Below are positions 33,610-42,979 of a stretch of DNA of 64,000 nucleotides, in pieces. This stretch comes from Saprospiraceae bacterium. Lineage in GTDB: Bacteria; Bacteroidota; Bacteroidia; Chitinophagales; Saprospiraceae. Under the pieces are notes generated by a model that made no database searches, was not told the DNA's origin, and saw only the letters and a program-made list of their open reading frames with translations. The position numbers were made by a program, and so were the translations under genes. Position 1 is the first letter of the stretch. Each line of letters opens with the position of its first letter. The stretch covers positions 94,714 to 158,713 of the forward strand of contig JANWXM010000003.1 of the NCBI GenBank assembly GCA_025055285.1, written 5' to 3'.

Positions 33610-35640
33610 ATGCTTAGATATGGCATTTCTCTCTGCCTTTTATTCTTGTCACTACAGTTGATTGCCCAACCTTTAAATCGCTCGACGCCTGACGCCATGC
33701 TTAAGGCCGCCAAACAGGCTCAAGAAGAAGGCAATCCTTACGCTGCTGTAGAATTTTACGAAAAAACCTATCAGGAGACCAAGGATCCCGCGCTTAACCC
33801 GCTGATTGCGCGCTTATACTTTGAGTTGCGCGATTATCAGCGTGCCGAGCGCCTTCTCAGTCGGATTGTCTTGCGCGACCGGCGCAATATGTATCCCGAA
33901 TTAAAATTTCTTTACGGCCTCACCCTTAAATATAACGGCAAATATGCCGATGCAGAGGAAATCTTCAACCAAGTCATTTCTGATAATTTAGACTCGGCTC
34001 TAGTCGCGCGAAGCAAGCTCGAGATCGCCGGCTGTGCCTTGGGCCGAAAGGCAAAGCAGCCAGAGACCCTTAAAGTCATTAATGTCGGCAAAAAGATCAA
34101 CAGCCCTCAAACAGAGGCTTCACCTTGGTATAGCAACGGCGAATTGTACTTCGCCTCGATGGCAGCAAGCGAAGTCATCGTCCTCGATGGAAAGGAGGGC
34201 GACTGGTACACCAAGATCTACATGACGAAACCTCCTACCCAGCCGAGTGTAGAGTATCCGGAGGCCAAAGCGCTGAATACCCGCATTAATCGCGAAGGCT
34301 GGCATCAAGGTAACGTTAGCATTAGCCCTGATGGCAAGACCATGTACTTTACCCGCCAGCAGATGCAAGGCAACTATATCAGTACGAGTAAGATTTACTA
34401 TGCGCTCAAGGGAGAAGATGGCTGGGGCGCTGCCAATGAGGTAGCAGGCGTAAATGGCGATTACATTGCCAAACACCCATGCGAGGGAGAGCTCTACGGC
34501 GAAAAAGTGCTCTTCTTTGCGGCCGATATGCCTGGAGGGCGAGGTGGCTTCGACCTCTATTACGCGCCGAAAAAACGCGACGGCGTGTTCGGTTTGCCTG
34601 TTAATCTTGGCCCTGTGATCAATACGCCTGGCGATGAGGTATCGCCTTTCTATCAAGACGGCAAACTGTATTTCAGCAGCAATGGACATCCCTCCCTGGG
34701 CGGATTGGATGTCTTCGTTAGCGAATGGGATGGTTCGCGGTGGAGCCCCCCTCAGCCCTTGCCGGCCGGAATTAACACCAGCCTGGACGACCTTCACTAT
34801 ATGCGCCTACCTGATGGCTACTCGGGCTACTTAGTCAGCAATCGACCAGGTATCAATAACCTCAAAAGCAAAACGTGCTGCGATGACATTTATTTTTGGG
34901 AAATGGAACGCATAAAGGTGGATCTCTTGGCCACTACCTTCCGCTTGCGCAAAAAAGACGAAAAAACCAATCCACCGCTCGAGGGTTGCACCGTGCAGGT
35001 CATTGATATGACAGAAAACTCCCCTCTCAACGTGGACGCCAAAACCAATCCGGCGGGAAATGATTTCTCCTTCACGCTGCTGCCCGACCGCTCCTATCTT
35101 GTAATTGCCGACCGCGACGGTTTCCTCCCCGATACTGTGCGGTTTAACACTATAGGTATAAAAAAGAGCACTAAAATTGAAAAGAAACTGACGCTTCGCA
35201 CCAAGCAGCCGCCTAAGCCGCGCATCGTGCGTCGCGACGAACCAATCCGCTTAAACAACATCTACTACGATTTCGATAAGGCCGATATCTTGCCGGATGC
35301 GGAAAAAGATCTCCAGTTCTTGGTCGATTTAATGAATAAATACCCTGACATGAAGATTGAGTTATCTTCACATACCGATGCTCAGGGTAGCGATGAGTAC
35401 AACGAGCGTCTCTCGCAGCGCCGCGCCGAGAGTGCCAAAAATTGGATGGTCGCTCGTGGAATTGCACCTGAACGCATTGTCGCTGTGGGCTATGGCGAGC
35501 GTTTTATTCTCAATCATTGCAAGAACAACGTTAAGTGCACCGATGAAGAACACCGGTTTAATCGCCGGACGGAGTTCAAAATCATCGCTGGGCCAACGAG
35601 CATTACCATCGAAGAGGAGGTAAAAGAAGAGGGTCAATAA
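33610..35640 (+). CDS. OmpA family protein with TPR and PD40 repeats (PorE-like)
   Basis: A 676-aa envelope protein. A signal peptide (YGISLCLLFLSLQLIAQ) is followed by TPR-like helices (about 25-140; DAMLKAAKQAQEEGNPYAAVEFYEK). PD40-type beta-propeller repeats run from about 155 to 425 (ISPDGKTMYFTRQQ, EVSPFYQDGKLYFSSNGH, GLDVFVSEW). A carboxypeptidase-regulatory-like domain covers about 435-530. An OmpA C-terminal peptidoglycan-binding domain covers about 545-660 (NNIYYDFDKADILPDAEKDL, ELSSHTDAQGSDEYNERLSQRRAESAKNW). PorE anchors the T9SS rings to peptidoglycan in Porphyromonas. Paralogues next to PorP/SprF genes are common, so this one may serve the nearby adhesins rather than the core machine. 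Confidence 0.9.
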   Translation: MLRYGISLCLLFLSLQLIAQPLNRSTPDAMLKAAKQAQEEGNPYAAVEFYEKTYQETKDPALNPLIARLYFELRDYQRAERLLSRIVLRDRRNMYPELKFLYGLTLKYNGKYADAEEIFNQVISDNLDSALVARSKLEIAGCALGRKAKQPETLKVINVGKKINSPQTEASPWYSNGELYFASMAASEVIVLDGKEGDWYTKIYMTKPPTQPSVEYPEAKALNTRINREGWHQGNVSISPDGKTMYFTRQQMQGNYISTSKIYYALKGEDGWGAANEVAGVNGDYIAKHPCEGELYGEKVLFFAADMPGGRGGFDLYYAPKKRDGVFGLPVNLGPVINTPGDEVSPFYQDGKLYFSSNGHPSLGGLDVFVSEWDGSRWSPPQPLPAGINTSLDDLHYMRLPDGYSGYLVSNRPGINNLKSKTCCDDIYFWEMERIKVDLLATTFRLRKKDEKTNPPLEGCTVQVIDMTENSPLNVDAKTNPAGNDFSFTLLPDRSYLVIADRDGFLPDTVRFNTIGIKKSTKIEKKLTLRTKQPPKPRIVRRDEPIRLNNIYYDFDKADILPDAEKDLQFLVDLMNKYPDMKIELSSHTDAQGSDEYNERLSQRRAESAKNWMVARGIAPERIVAVGYGERFILNHCKNNVKCTDEEHRFNRRTEFKIIAGPTSITIEEEVKEEGQ

Positions 35641-35718
35641 AAGAGTCTCTGCCCTACGGCAAGAAGTCTCTACCGCGGCGAGGGCACGCGCAAGTCCTTC
35701 CCGGTGGTAAATGAGCAC

Positions 35719-37008
35719 TCATAACAGACCTAAAAATGGCTCTTCGAGTATTGCTTTGAGTTGTTGTAAGAAGCGCGCAGCATCGGCACCGTTGATCACG
35801 CGATGATCCCAACCGATTGTCATGGGCAGCAGGAGGCGCGGTTCGAAGGTATTGCCATTCCACACAGGTTCGTAGCGAGCGGCCGTGACACTGAGAATGG
35901 CTACTTCGGGCCAATTTACGATAGAATGCATGTTTGTACCTCCAATGCCTCCGATATTCGAGATACTGAACGTGCCGCCCTCTAAGTCCTCAAGTTTGTT
36001 TTTGCCCTCGCGCGTGCGAGCACTTATTTCGGTTAATTCTACGGCAATTTCAGTAAGGCTCTTCTGGTCGGCATGCTTAATGACGGGCACGAGCAGACCG
36101 CGCGGTGTGTCTACAGCCACACCGATGTTGTAAAATTTTTTGTAAATGATCTCTCGTTTCTCTGGGTCGTAGCTGGCATTAAATTGGGGCATTTTGCGCA
36201 GCACAGTGGCCACAACTTTTACCAAGATAGCTGTAGTAGTGAGATTTCCACCGGCTGCTTTGACCTGTTCTTTGTATTGTAGGCGCAGTTGTTCTAGTCG
36301 AGTGATGTCGGCCTTTTCTGAAATCCAGGCATGCGGTATGGCATTAAAGGCGTATACCATGTTATCGGCTGTGATGACGCCGATGCGGCTTTGAGGTTGG
36401 CGTTCGATGGGACCGAACTTCTCAAAATTAGGTAGCGGACGGTGCGTTGGAGCGGTGGCTGGGGCTGCGAGAAGGGCACCACCCGCAGTTTCCATCTTTC
36501 GCTTGACGTAGTCGAGTACATCCTTGTAGGAAATGCGGTCGCTGCCGGGAGCCGGCGTAATTTCTGATAGTTCAATACCAAATTCCTTAGCGCGCTTGCG
36601 GGCCAACGGACTTGCGCGCCAATGACCCTGAGAGGGCGCTTGAACGGTCGGCTTGTGGGTTTCTACCTCGCGGGTCTCAATTTTGCTAACGAGACTAACC
36701 TCTTCACCCTTAGTTGGAGGTTCTTGTGCGGATACCTCAGTCGCGGGTGTTGCGACTGCAGTTGAAGCACCGTTGGTCAACTGAATGCGTAGAATAGGAG
36801 TGCCCTCTGTAACATCGTCCCCTACTTTCACTAAGACTTCCTCAACGATTCCGTCAACATCTACTGGCATTTCCGCATCTACTTTGTCGGTGCCTACCAC
36901 AAGGACAATTTGCTCCTTAGTCACTAAATCGCCCGGCCTAACGCGAATTTCAGTGACTTTTCCTACGACGCCATCGCCTAGCGAAGGTAGCTTGTATTCG
37001 TATGCCAT
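35719..37008 (-). CDS. 2-oxo acid dehydrogenase E2 (dihydrolipoamide acyltransferase)
   Basis: A 429-aa E2 component that passes an acyl group from lipoamide to CoA. The lipoyl domain (1-78) has the modified lysine in VGTDKVDAEMP (Lys42). An Ala/Pro/Thr-rich linker leads to the peripheral subunit-binding domain (SPLARKRAKEFGIELSEITPAPGSDRISYKDV). The C-terminal catalytic domain carries HAWISEKADITRLEQLR and GWDHRVINGADAARFLQQL, with the catalytic His. The Asn in HRVING also occurs in active pyruvate dehydrogenase E2 enzymes. Pyruvate and branched-chain acids cannot be separated. No E1 or E3 gene is in the window. The ATG at 37008 (MAYEYKLPSLGDG) is the family start; the longer frame is not believable. 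Confidence 0.93.
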   Translation of the reverse strand: MAYEYKLPSLGDGVVGKVTEIRVRPGDLVTKEQIVLVVGTDKVDAEMPVDVDGIVEEVLVKVGDDVTEGTPILRIQLTNGASTAVATPATEVSAQEPPTKGEEVSLVSKIETREVETHKPTVQAPSQGHWRASPLARKRAKEFGIELSEITPAPGSDRISYKDVLDYVKRKMETAGGALLAAPATAPTHRPLPNFEKFGPIERQPQSRIGVITADNMVYAFNAIPHAWISEKADITRLEQLRLQYKEQVKAAGGNLTTTAILVKVVATVLRKMPQFNASYDPEKREIIYKKFYNIGVAVDTPRGLLVPVIKHADQKSLTEIAVELTEISARTREGKNKLEDLEGGTFSISNIGGIGGTNMHSIVNWPEVAILSVTAARYEPVWNGNTFEPRLLLPMTIGWDHRVINGADAARFLQQLKAILEEPFLGLL

Positions 37009-37198
37009 GCAGCGTTTGTTTATTAGGGTGCAAAGATGCGGTGCAGCGCGATAGTTTACTAAAGCAGTTAGGAGTTTTGATGAACAACAAAGGGTGGAAA
37101 TTCGATATTTGCAGTAGCCGTTCTTCTTTTTCAAGGTGTACTGGTTTTGCTCACCGCCTTCCAACGCCTTGTTTTTTCCATCCCAATTCCGCTTTGTC

Positions 37199-40100
37199 AT
37201 GAGGAGGAAATGTCTTCTGGTTCTATGGTTATGGATAGGACGCGGCCTGTGCTCCCAGGCCCAAGTGTTCAACATGTCGGAAACGCCCATTTTCTCCTGT
37301 AGTGGAATCTTTTTCGATGCCGGAGGAAGTGCGGGTAATTACCCAAACGATCAAGACTTGCATACGACGCTTTGTCCGGATAGCACTGCTCAGGCTCAGA
37401 TTAGGCTGCGCTTTGACAGCTTAACGCTAGCCGCAGGCGATACCCTGTGTATACGAGATGGAAATTCCCTTTCGGCACCTTTATTGGCTTGTTACGCTGG
37501 GCCCGTATTTGCTTCCACGTTTTCCCTGACGGCCTCTCCTGCCAATTTAAGCGGATGCTTGACAATAAGATTTCGCTCCGATAGCTTAGCCACAGCAACG
37601 GGATGGAGCGCTGTTATTCAGTGCACGCCTTGCGTGTTACCAGCTCCGGCTGATGTACAAGTGGTAGAGATGCGCAATGGAGAAATGCACTGGCAATGGA
37701 GCGACGTGCTTGGTAGTTTAGGCTTTGAGGTCAGTGTAAATGGAAGTCCCTGGCAATTGGCCAATCGTCCGTTAGGACACGTCATTAGCGGGCTCTCGCC
37801 GGGCGATGTAGTTATTTTGGAAATAAGGCCCATTAGCCCTAATCCAAACTGCAGTGTACAGACAGTTTCCGTGAATAAAACCTATGTAGAATGTTTGCTA
37901 AAAATGCTTTTGGTTTCCGTAACTGACGTACGTTGTGCGGGAACGTCTACGGGCTCTGCTGAAGTATTGGCAAGTGGTGCAATAGGGCCGGCGCAGTTCT
38001 TTGTCGTGGGCAATCCCATGCCATTTCCCAGCGGTGCATTTGTCAATTTCTTTGCAGCGGGCAACTACCGCCTTGCTGCGCGCGACTCTGTAGGCTGCCG
38101 CGATACGTTGTCTTTTCGCATCGAAGAGCCTCCGCCACTGGTCGTACAGACGATTATGACTAATGCGAGGTGCTTTGCCGACAACAGTGGAAGAGCGACA
38201 GCCTTTGCCTCCGGAGGAACGGGGGGCTACACGTTCCGGTGGCAACGCTGTCAGGGCGGACCCTTGTGGACAGGAGCGACTGTGCCCGATCTCTTTGCTG
38301 GCTGCTATGCCGTAACAGTGCAGGATGCAAATGGCTGCACGACAGTCGCTCAAGATACCATTGGCGAACCACCTCCCTTTTCCTTTACTTCAAGCCAAGA
38401 CTCAGTGCGTTGCAATGGTGAAGCCAACGGACGCGCCACGATATTGGCTACCGGTGCTACGCCTCCTTATACCTATCAGTGGTCAAACGGTGACAAAGGC
38501 CCTGTGGCGGATAGCTTGAAGGCGGGTTTTCACAGTGTGACTGTTAGCGATGCCATCGGTTGTCAGGCTGTTACGCTGGTGCAGGTGTTTCAGCCTCCTT
38601 TATTGCGCTTCGATAGCTTAAAAGCTGTGGGCGTCACGTGCTTTGGCGATGCGGACGGCTTGGTCTCTGCCCTGGCAATCGGAGGAAACCCTCCGTTGAC
38701 CTATTCGTGGAGCAATCAACAGAGCGGACCTATCTTATCTGGGATGAAAGCGGGCGTTTATACGGTAACCGTCACAGACCACAAAGGCTGCACGGCTGTT
38801 GGTACAATCACTGTCGGTACACCCCCACTTATTACTGTTCAGAAAAACGTTCAAGCTGAGCGCTGTGCAGGTCAGTGCGACGGCTCCGTTGTGCTTCTTC
38901 CAACAGGTGGTACACATCCAATAAGCATAGTATGGGCAACGCCAGACATCCCGCCGGGTCAAACGACCGTAGCCGACTTATGCCCGGGCATATATCGCTT
39001 TACAGCCTCAGATGCGCGCAACTGCTCGGTGATAGATTCGTTTGTCGTTGCTCCCGCTCCGCCTCTTGCAGTATCGTTTGTACTGCAGTCGCCTACTTGC
39101 ACGAGTAGCTCAGACGGCTCTATAAGAGCGACACCCAAAGGAGGTATACCGCCTTATCAATACGTTTGGAACAACGGAGGCACCACAGCAATGATTGCGG
39201 ACCTCCCTTGTGGTGTATACACAGTGACTGTACGCGATACCTTAGGCTGCATTCGCAGCGATACAGTTGTGCTCCTTTGCCCTGATTCATTGGTGATAGA
39301 CAGCGTTCGAACTACGCCTATTTCTTGCTTTGGCGGTGCAAATGGTTCTGCACGTGCTTTTGCCCGCGGCGGTACGGGTAGCCTCTTGTTTGCGTGGAAC
39401 GACGCCAACCAGCAGGTTGCCGCTACAGCGGTCAACTTAATTGCAGGGACATACACGGTAACCGTATCCGATGCTAAGGGCTGTACATCAACGGCTACTG
39501 CAGTGGTAACTCAACCTCCTCCTCTCCAAGCCACATTGTTTTCAAGACCCGTTACCTGTTTTGGCGATACTGATGGCGCTGCATGGCCCATCGTCAGTGG
39601 CGGAACGCCTCCGTATACATACCTGTGGAATACCCAACGAACAGACTCTGTCATTTCCGGTCTTCCCACCGGATTGTATGTCCTAACGCTCACCGATGCT
39701 AATGGCTGTACACTTACTCCGCCGCCAGTCGTTGTCTCGTCGCCGACTTCGCCATTACGGGTTGCAGCTATTGCTACTCAGCGCGCTTGCTTCAATGGAG
39801 GTGGAGGAGCCGCACGCGCCGAGGCAAGCGGTGGAAACGGTTCTCCTTACCTCTATACATGGAGCAATCTGGCTACAGGTGCTCAAGTTGACCAACTTTC
39901 TACCGGCATTTACACTGTGACCGTTTCTGATGCGAAGGGCTGCACTGCCGTCCAAACAGTTAACATAGGCCGATGGGATAGCATTGTTGTATCCATTGCT
40001 GTTATTGCTCCTACTTGCCCAGGTGGCCGCAACGGACAGGCCTCTATCAACAAATTAGAAGGAGGCGCCGGCAAAGGCCTTCGAGAAAATTACAAGCTTC

Positions 40101-41476
40101 AGTGGAACATTTCGGGAATAGGCGACACCATTTACTTGAATGGGCTTAGCGGCGGTCAACTCCTTTTGCTTACAGTAACAGACAACGCTGGCTGTACTGC
40201 CGTCTTTGAACGCTATGTGGACAGTTTACCCGCTATTCGCCTGGTGTTGCAAGTAGATAGCATTCGCTGCTGGGGCAAGAACGATGGCGCCATTCGTGTG
40301 AGCAGCGTTCAAAGTTCTCGCCCAATCGCTAACTATCGCTGGAGCAATGGTGTTATCGATCAGAGTATTGTTCTTCTGCCACCAGGCACATATACCGTGA
40401 CTGCTACAGACGTGCAAGGTTGCACAGGCACTGCTTCGGCAACCTTGACCGAACCACCTCCTCTAAACCTGCTGCTTCAGGTAGATTCGATCAAATGTCC
40501 AGGCGACCGAAACGGCTCAATAAGCGCTCGACCATTCGGTGGAACACCTCCCTACAACTTCCGCTGGAGCACTGGCGCTACCACTGATCGCGCAATAAAC
40601 CTCGCTTCAGGTACCTATACCCTCACGCTTACTGACCGAAACGGCTGTTCCTTGACTGTTTCTGCCGAATTGCAGCCACCAGTTCCGCTAGCTATTGATA
40701 TTCAGGCACTAAGACCTTCGTGTTTTGGCTATGCCAACGGCCGTGCTACTCTTGTCGTAAAAGAAGGGAAGCCTCCTTTTCGCTTTCGGCTCGACGGCGG
40801 GCCCTTTACTGGCTCGCCTACTTTCGTCGGTTTGAAAGCAGGTAATTACACCGCTACAGTGCTCGATGGCAAAGGCTGCTTAACAGATGTCTCTTTTGAA
40901 CTTGATCAGCCCCCTCCTCTATGGGTGACGCTATCATCTACTGACACTATAATCTTTCTTGGAGATAGCCTGCTGCTCGAGGCTGAAGTCGCTAATGCAG
41001 TAGGTGATGCAATCCTTCTGTGGCGCAGTGCATTGATTGACTCGATACGCTGCACAGACCCTCCTGAGTGTACTGCGGTATGGATAAGGCCATTTCACGC
41101 TAATGTCTATACTGCTGTAGCCACGGATGCTAATGGCTGCACCGGCAGCGCGGAAGTCCGCGTTAGCGTAGAGAAGCCGCGCGGTGTGTACGTGCCCACG
41201 GCTTTCTCGCCTAATGGCGATAACAATAACGATCGCCTAGTGGTCCATGGCAAACACCAACAAATTCGTCGGATTCGCCTCTTCCGAGTATACGACCGTT
41301 GGGGAGAACTAGTCTTCGAGGCGCAAAAATTTGCTCCTAACGAGGCTATTTACGGATGGGATGGCACTTTTCGCGGCCAACCTGCTTCTGAAGGTATCTA
41401 CCTCTGGTATGTTGAAGTCGAATACCTCGATGGATATGAAGAACGCCTCAGCGGCAACACGTTGCTCATTCGATAA
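37199..41476 (+). CDS. T9SS type B adhesin with CUB-like, FN3-like and 13 SprB repeats
   Basis: A 1425-aa exported protein. A signal peptide (KCLLVLWLWIGRGLCSQAQ) precedes a CUB-like domain (about 25-140; CSGIFFDAGGSAGNYPNDQDLHTTLCP, GDTLCIRDGNS). An FN3-like segment (about 145-230) follows. Thirteen SprB repeats run from about 235 to 1240, roughly 77 residues each. A linker (about 1240-1325) resembles the PKD/Ig-like domain found before type B sorting tails. The last ~95 residues (YVPTAFSPNGDNNNDRLVVHG, RLFRVYDRWGELVFEAQ, GWDGTFRGQ) form a full T9SS type B sorting domain. It lies downstream of the PorP/SprF and OmpA genes, so it is a likely client of them. The ATG at 37199 replaces an earlier GTG frame start. 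Confidence 0.92.
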   Translation: MRRKCLLVLWLWIGRGLCSQAQVFNMSETPIFSCSGIFFDAGGSAGNYPNDQDLHTTLCPDSTAQAQIRLRFDSLTLAAGDTLCIRDGNSLSAPLLACYAGPVFASTFSLTASPANLSGCLTIRFRSDSLATATGWSAVIQCTPCVLPAPADVQVVEMRNGEMHWQWSDVLGSLGFEVSVNGSPWQLANRPLGHVISGLSPGDVVILEIRPISPNPNCSVQTVSVNKTYVECLLKMLLVSVTDVRCAGTSTGSAEVLASGAIGPAQFFVVGNPMPFPSGAFVNFFAAGNYRLAARDSVGCRDTLSFRIEEPPPLVVQTIMTNARCFADNSGRATAFASGGTGGYTFRWQRCQGGPLWTGATVPDLFAGCYAVTVQDANGCTTVAQDTIGEPPPFSFTSSQDSVRCNGEANGRATILATGATPPYTYQWSNGDKGPVADSLKAGFHSVTVSDAIGCQAVTLVQVFQPPLLRFDSLKAVGVTCFGDADGLVSALAIGGNPPLTYSWSNQQSGPILSGMKAGVYTVTVTDHKGCTAVGTITVGTPPLITVQKNVQAERCAGQCDGSVVLLPTGGTHPISIVWATPDIPPGQTTVADLCPGIYRFTASDARNCSVIDSFVVAPAPPLAVSFVLQSPTCTSSSDGSIRATPKGGIPPYQYVWNNGGTTAMIADLPCGVYTVTVRDTLGCIRSDTVVLLCPDSLVIDSVRTTPISCFGGANGSARAFARGGTGSLLFAWNDANQQVAATAVNLIAGTYTVTVSDAKGCTSTATAVVTQPPPLQATLFSRPVTCFGDTDGAAWPIVSGGTPPYTYLWNTQRTDSVISGLPTGLYVLTLTDANGCTLTPPPVVVSSPTSPLRVAAIATQRACFNGGGGAARAEASGGNGSPYLYTWSNLATGAQVDQLSTGIYTVTVSDAKGCTAVQTVNIGRWDSIVVSIAVIAPTCPGGRNGQASINKLEGGAGKGLRENYKLQWNISGIGDTIYLNGLSGGQLLLLTVTDNAGCTAVFERYVDSLPAIRLVLQVDSIRCWGKNDGAIRVSSVQSSRPIANYRWSNGVIDQSIVLLPPGTYTVTATDVQGCTGTASATLTEPPPLNLLLQVDSIKCPGDRNGSISARPFGGTPPYNFRWSTGATTDRAINLASGTYTLTLTDRNGCSLTVSAELQPPVPLAIDIQALRPSCFGYANGRATLVVKEGKPPFRFRLDGGPFTGSPTFVGLKAGNYTATVLDGKGCLTDVSFELDQPPPLWVTLSSTDTIIFLGDSLLLEAEVANAVGDAILLWRSALIDSIRCTDPPECTAVWIRPFHANVYTAVATDANGCTGSAEVRVSVEKPRGVYVPTAFSPNGDNNNDRLVVHGKHQQIRRIRLFRVYDRWGELVFEAQKFAPNEAIYGWDGTFRGQPASEGIYLWYVEVEYLDGYEERLSGNTLLIR
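37915..40915 (+). repeat. SprB repeat array (13 units) in the 1425-aa adhesin
   Basis: Units start near 37930, 38164, 38404, 38635, 38860, 39090, 39320, 39550, 39780, 40010, 40260, 40490 and 40715. Each has RCxGxxxG, a central SGGxPPYxYxWSN, GxYTVTVxDxxGC and a PPPL spacer. Unit 10 is longer and lacks PYxYxW. The DNA copies differ throughout, so this is not a recent tandem expansion. Confidence 0.88.
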
Positions 41477-41537
41477 ATTTCTGCGTTAGACAATTATGTA
41501 AAGTAGATAAACCTCTCTCGAAGAAGAGTATTGTTTT

Positions 41538-42551
41538 TCATATCTTTATCCAACGCATCGTTTTTTCCCATTCGCCTTTGCGCATGCGGATGCGGTAGAC
41601 GCCTGGCGGGCCAAAGTCTCCTACGAGTAAATAAGGGAGATCAGCGTTAAACTGCCGCAATAGGCGTCCGTTGATGTCGAACACACTGATATTAACTTGC
41701 GCCATGGGTTGGTCGGCTTTTAGAAGTAAGTTTACAGCGGGCAGTGGGCGAATGACTGGCTGGCGCAAAGCGTTATCGGTCGGGGGCACAATGTGGTTCC
41801 AGCGCTTCTCTAGCGCATACAGAGGGCGTAGATAAATTGCTTGAAAGGGTATTTGGTGGGCAATGACCTGTTCGACGAGGATTGCGTGCCCGCGATTGTT
41901 GAGGTGGATACCATCTCCGGCATCCACATGCGGGCTAAGCCTGCCAGAGGGAGTAGCTAACAGGTGCCATACAGGAATGAGGCGGTCGGGAAAACGTTTT
42001 TGCATGGCCTCGAGTACCTGGAGTTGAGTTTTCACTTTTAAGCTGTCGAAATTGCGCGGCTGCAGAGAAATAAACCAAAGAGGCACGTCTGCTGTCCAGG
42101 CTGTATGAGCGATGATCTCCAAATTGCGCACTTGGGTCGCGGCGTCGTACCCTGCAGCAGCATCATTAGAGGGTAGATTGACAATGATGGCGTCGGGGCG
42201 TAGCGCTAAAGCTCTACTGATGTTGTGTTCAGGGTCAGGAGCCGGATAGGAAAGCCCTCTCCGAAAACCATCGGGCAACAAGTGAAAAGACTGGTAACCG
42301 CTTTTTGCTAAATTTACCACCTGACAGCCCGGGTGAAGGCGCTTTAAGTAAGCCCGATACCGATTAACCCATGCGCTGTCTATGGGACGAGCACCTACCC
42401 CTGCTGCCGTCGAAGAGCCTAGAATTACAATTCGAACAGGCGACGGTAAGTAACGCTCGCCATTAGCGCCGTGCACTTCCAGCTGACTTGCCCCAGTGCC
42501 ACCTACAAATGTGCTCAAAAGGAGGAAAATCAAAGGACGCGCAAAGCTCAT
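41538..42551 (-). CDS. SGNH/GDSL hydrolase with T9SS type A-like tail
   Basis: A 337-aa secreted esterase-type enzyme. The signal peptide (ARPLIFLLLSTFVGGTGAS) is followed by an SGNH domain (about 38-225). Its blocks are VILGSSTAAGVG (Ser), NLAKSGY (Gly), IIVNLPSNDAA (Asn) and DAGDGIHLNNRGHA (Asp/His). The C-terminal ~75 residues (ADQPMAQVNISVFDINGRLLRQF, then GVYRIRMRKGEWEKTMRWIK) look like a T9SS type A sorting domain that has lost its YPNP start. The natural substrate (acetyl-sugar, lipid or thioester) is unknown. It converges with the 1425-aa adhesin gene. Confidence 0.85.
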   Translation of the reverse strand: MSFARPLIFLLLSTFVGGTGASQLEVHGANGERYLPSPVRIVILGSSTAAGVGARPIDSAWVNRYRAYLKRLHPGCQVVNLAKSGYQSFHLLPDGFRRGLSYPAPDPEHNISRALALRPDAIIVNLPSNDAAAGYDAATQVRNLEIIAHTAWTADVPLWFISLQPRNFDSLKVKTQLQVLEAMQKRFPDRLIPVWHLLATPSGRLSPHVDAGDGIHLNNRGHAILVEQVIAHQIPFQAIYLRPLYALEKRWNHIVPPTDNALRQPVIRPLPAVNLLLKADQPMAQVNISVFDINGRLLRQFNADLPYLLVGDFGPPGVYRIRMRKGEWEKTMRWIKI

Positions 42552-42979
42552 ACCTCAAAAGTATGTTTCATAATTGTCTATCCGCACCGCAAAACTCATA
42601 GCAATTTTTACGCCTCTTGATAGTTTAAACCGCTCTTTTATTTCAAAATGACGGAAATTTTAATATATTTTAACACTTCTCTAGCATCTGGCTGCTGAAT
42701 AGGAAAATACAGATTATAAGCAGCGCGTTATCTATTAGCTAGCCTTCGTACAAAAAGTCGCACTGCGCCATTTTGGCGGACACATCGAACACTCTGAAAC
42801 TGTCTTACTTCTTGGGTGAAAGAGAGCTACCCCTCCACTTTAGCATTAATTCCGCAGAAGAATAAATGCCCAGTAGAGGGTCTGTCAGCGTTGTGGAGCA
42901 TCTTAGGGAGAGGAGTCTTGGTTGAGCGATTTGGATGCCAGCAAGGCGCTCGGCTGCAACTGGGCGTAATGTTGGTTCG
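42552..42979. other. Intergenic stretch, no gene seen
   Basis: A 428-bp A/T-rich space between two minus-strand genes. A minus-strand frame (42805-43077) overlapping the next gene has no signs of coding. The stretch near 42650-42680 (AATATATTTTAACAC) is very A/T-rich and may be the promoter area for the SGNH gene. No TAnnTTTG box was identified with confidence. Confidence 0.4.

Noticed and set aside
35719-37008. E2 acyltransferase has HRVING rather than HRVVDG
   Set aside because: Asn at this place also occurs in active pyruvate dehydrogenase E2 enzymes such as that of Azotobacter, so the change is not evidence of loss of activity.
27090-40915. Tandem repeats as possible CRISPR or recent DNA amplification
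   Set aside because: The repeats are conserved at protein level only (SprB-type domains), about 220-230 bp each, and DNA copies are divergent.
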